A DNA stretch of 64,000 nucleotides. It comes from DATJGR01 sp963780795. Its GTDB lineage: Bacteria; Pseudomonadota; Gammaproteobacteria; Pseudomonadales; Azotimanducaceae. The stretch spans positions 1,116,001 to 1,180,000 of the forward strand of contig CAWADH010000008.1 of NCBI GenBank assembly GCA_963780795.1, read 5' to 3'. Below the pieces are notes generated by a model. The model saw only the letters and a list, made by a program, of their open reading frames with translations. It made no database searches and was not told the origin of the DNA. The translations under genes and the position numbers were made by a program. Positions 63,278 through 64,000 of this stretch are shown in pieces (within the stretch, counting starts at the first letter, position 1; the number at the start of each line of letters is the position of its first letter).

Positions 63278-64000
63278 CGACCTTCGCATCCGGCGGGTGC
63301 GGCCGCTGATCGCGCCGGCGATTCTCGCCGAAGATGTGCCGCTCACCGACACCGCGTCGACGGTAGTCGAGAACGGCCGTCGCGCGTACGAAGCCATTCT
63401 CGACGGCCGCGACGCGCGACTCGCCGTGGTCGTTGGGCCATGCTCGATCCACGATCCGACCGCCGCGGTGGAATACGCGCAGCGCCTGAAGCCGCTGGCC
63501 GACTCGGTCGCGGACCGCCTGCTGCTGGTGATGCGCGTGTACTTCGAGAAACCGCGCACCACGGTCGGCTGGAAAGGTCTGATCAACGATCCCGATCTCG
63601 ACGCTTCGTTCCACATCAACAAAGGGCTGCGTCTGGCGCGCCAGCTGCTGGCCGACATCGCGGCGATCGGTCTGCCCACGGGCACCGAGTTCCTCGACAC
63701 GACGTTCGGCCAGTTCTACGCCGACCTCGTCAGCTGGGGCGCGATCGGCGCGCGCACGGCAGAAAGCCAGATCCATCGCGAACTGGCGTCGGGTCTGTCG
63801 ATGCCGGTGGGCATCAAGAACCGCACCGACGGCAACGTACAGGTGGCGGTCGACGCATTGCTCGCGGCGTCGAGCAGTCATCTGTTCCCGTCGCTGACGA
63901 AGGAAGGCGCGCCGGCCATCCTCGAGACATCCGGCAACCCGCACTGTCACGTGGTGTTGCGAGGCGGCAGCGAGAGCGGACCGAACTTCGACGCAAGCGC
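63267..64000 (+). CDS. 3-deoxy-7-phosphoheptulonate (DAHP) synthase, class I (partial)
   Basis: The frame starts at ATG 63267, overlapping the amidase stop by 11 bases, and runs off the right edge after 244 codons. Motifs of class I DAHP synthase are clear: VVVGPCSIHDPTAAVEYAQR, MRVYFEKPRTTVGWKGLIND, GLPTGTEFLDTTFGQFYADL and WGAIGARTAESQIHRELASG. It condenses phosphoenolpyruvate and erythrose 4-phosphate in the first step of aromatic amino acid synthesis in the cytoplasm. Which amino acid controls it cannot be told. The C-terminal about 110 residues are outside the window. Confidence 0.9.
   Translation, partial: MRTDDLRIRRVRPLIAPAILAEDVPLTDTASTVVENGRRAYEAILDGRDARLAVVVGPCSIHDPTAAVEYAQRLKPLADSVADRLLLVMRVYFEKPRTTVGWKGLINDPDLDASFHINKGLRLARQLLADIAAIGLPTGTEFLDTTFGQFYADLVSWGAIGARTAESQIHRELASGLSMPVGIKNRTDGNVQVAVDALLAASSSHLFPSLTKEGAPAILETSGNPHCHVVLRGGSESGPNFDAS

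Noticed and set aside
61799..63700. A 633-codon open frame on the minus strand
   Set aside because: It is antisense to the amidase and DAHP synthase genes, whose motifs are complete. Its Arg-rich composition is typical of shadow frames in high-GC DNA.

Overview
The window comes from a GC-rich Gram-negative bacterium. It encodes a TonB-dependent receptor end, Lol-type lipoproteins, a C-terminal-Phe outer-membrane barrel, an OmpA-type protein, an RND pump and a type I secretion system. DUF3617, DUF4124-like, SirB and CycH-like proteins fit a proteobacterium, most likely a gammaproteobacterium; that placement is inference. I saw no rRNA, tRNA, CRISPR array or intact insertion sequence.

Layout. 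1-4757: end of a TonB receptor, a beta-helix protein, a gluconate-dehydrogenase-like GMC flavoprotein with its subunit 3, and a broken MDR oxidoreductase. 5032-10897: a secreted beta-propeller, a diguanylate cyclase, an alpha/beta esterase, a phytanoyl-CoA-dioxygenase-like enzyme and a DUF3617 protein. 11341-23227: a six-gene overlapping operon holding a complete type I secretion system (TolC-like, ABC, HlyD-like), a cadherin/Ig adhesin with a Bap-type prefix and no RTX repeats, a TPR-sulfotransferase, and a frameshifted membrane/TPR protein. 23339-27318: a small hypothetical, a decayed DUF899 gene, an MFS permease, GrpB and an SDR. 27435-46218: a large multiheme cytochrome locus. 46504-53693: a nitroreductase-like protein, a coiled-coil protein, decayed SDR and FAD-dehydrogenase genes, an ArsR-phosphatase fusion, a VOC protein, an OmpA protein, a proline-rich membrane protein and a SirB protein. 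53739-64000: an AraC regulator facing two VOC genes and a methyltransferase, a hairpin-rich gap, an epoxide hydrolase, an RND pump, an amidase lipoprotein and a partial DAHP synthase.

The two systems most worth attention are these. (1) The multiheme locus encodes 13-heme and 21-heme periplasmic cytochromes and a lipoprotein with 30 CX2CH plus 3 CX4CH motifs. Around them lie a membrane protein resembling a b-type cytochrome, a 2x[4Fe-4S]-FAD oxidoreductase whose second cluster motif has a His in place of one Cys, an AMIN/TPR outer-membrane barrel and a free-standing CycH-like protein. It looks like a candidate route for electrons from NAD(P)H to the cell surface. (2) The secretion operon couples an RTX-less adhesin to a sulfotransferase. 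A third notable item is a pair of near-matching promoter/operator sites 3.9 kb apart (49284 and 53152), one of them in front of the ArsR-type regulator. Several genes carry frameshifts, which may be decay or assembly error.
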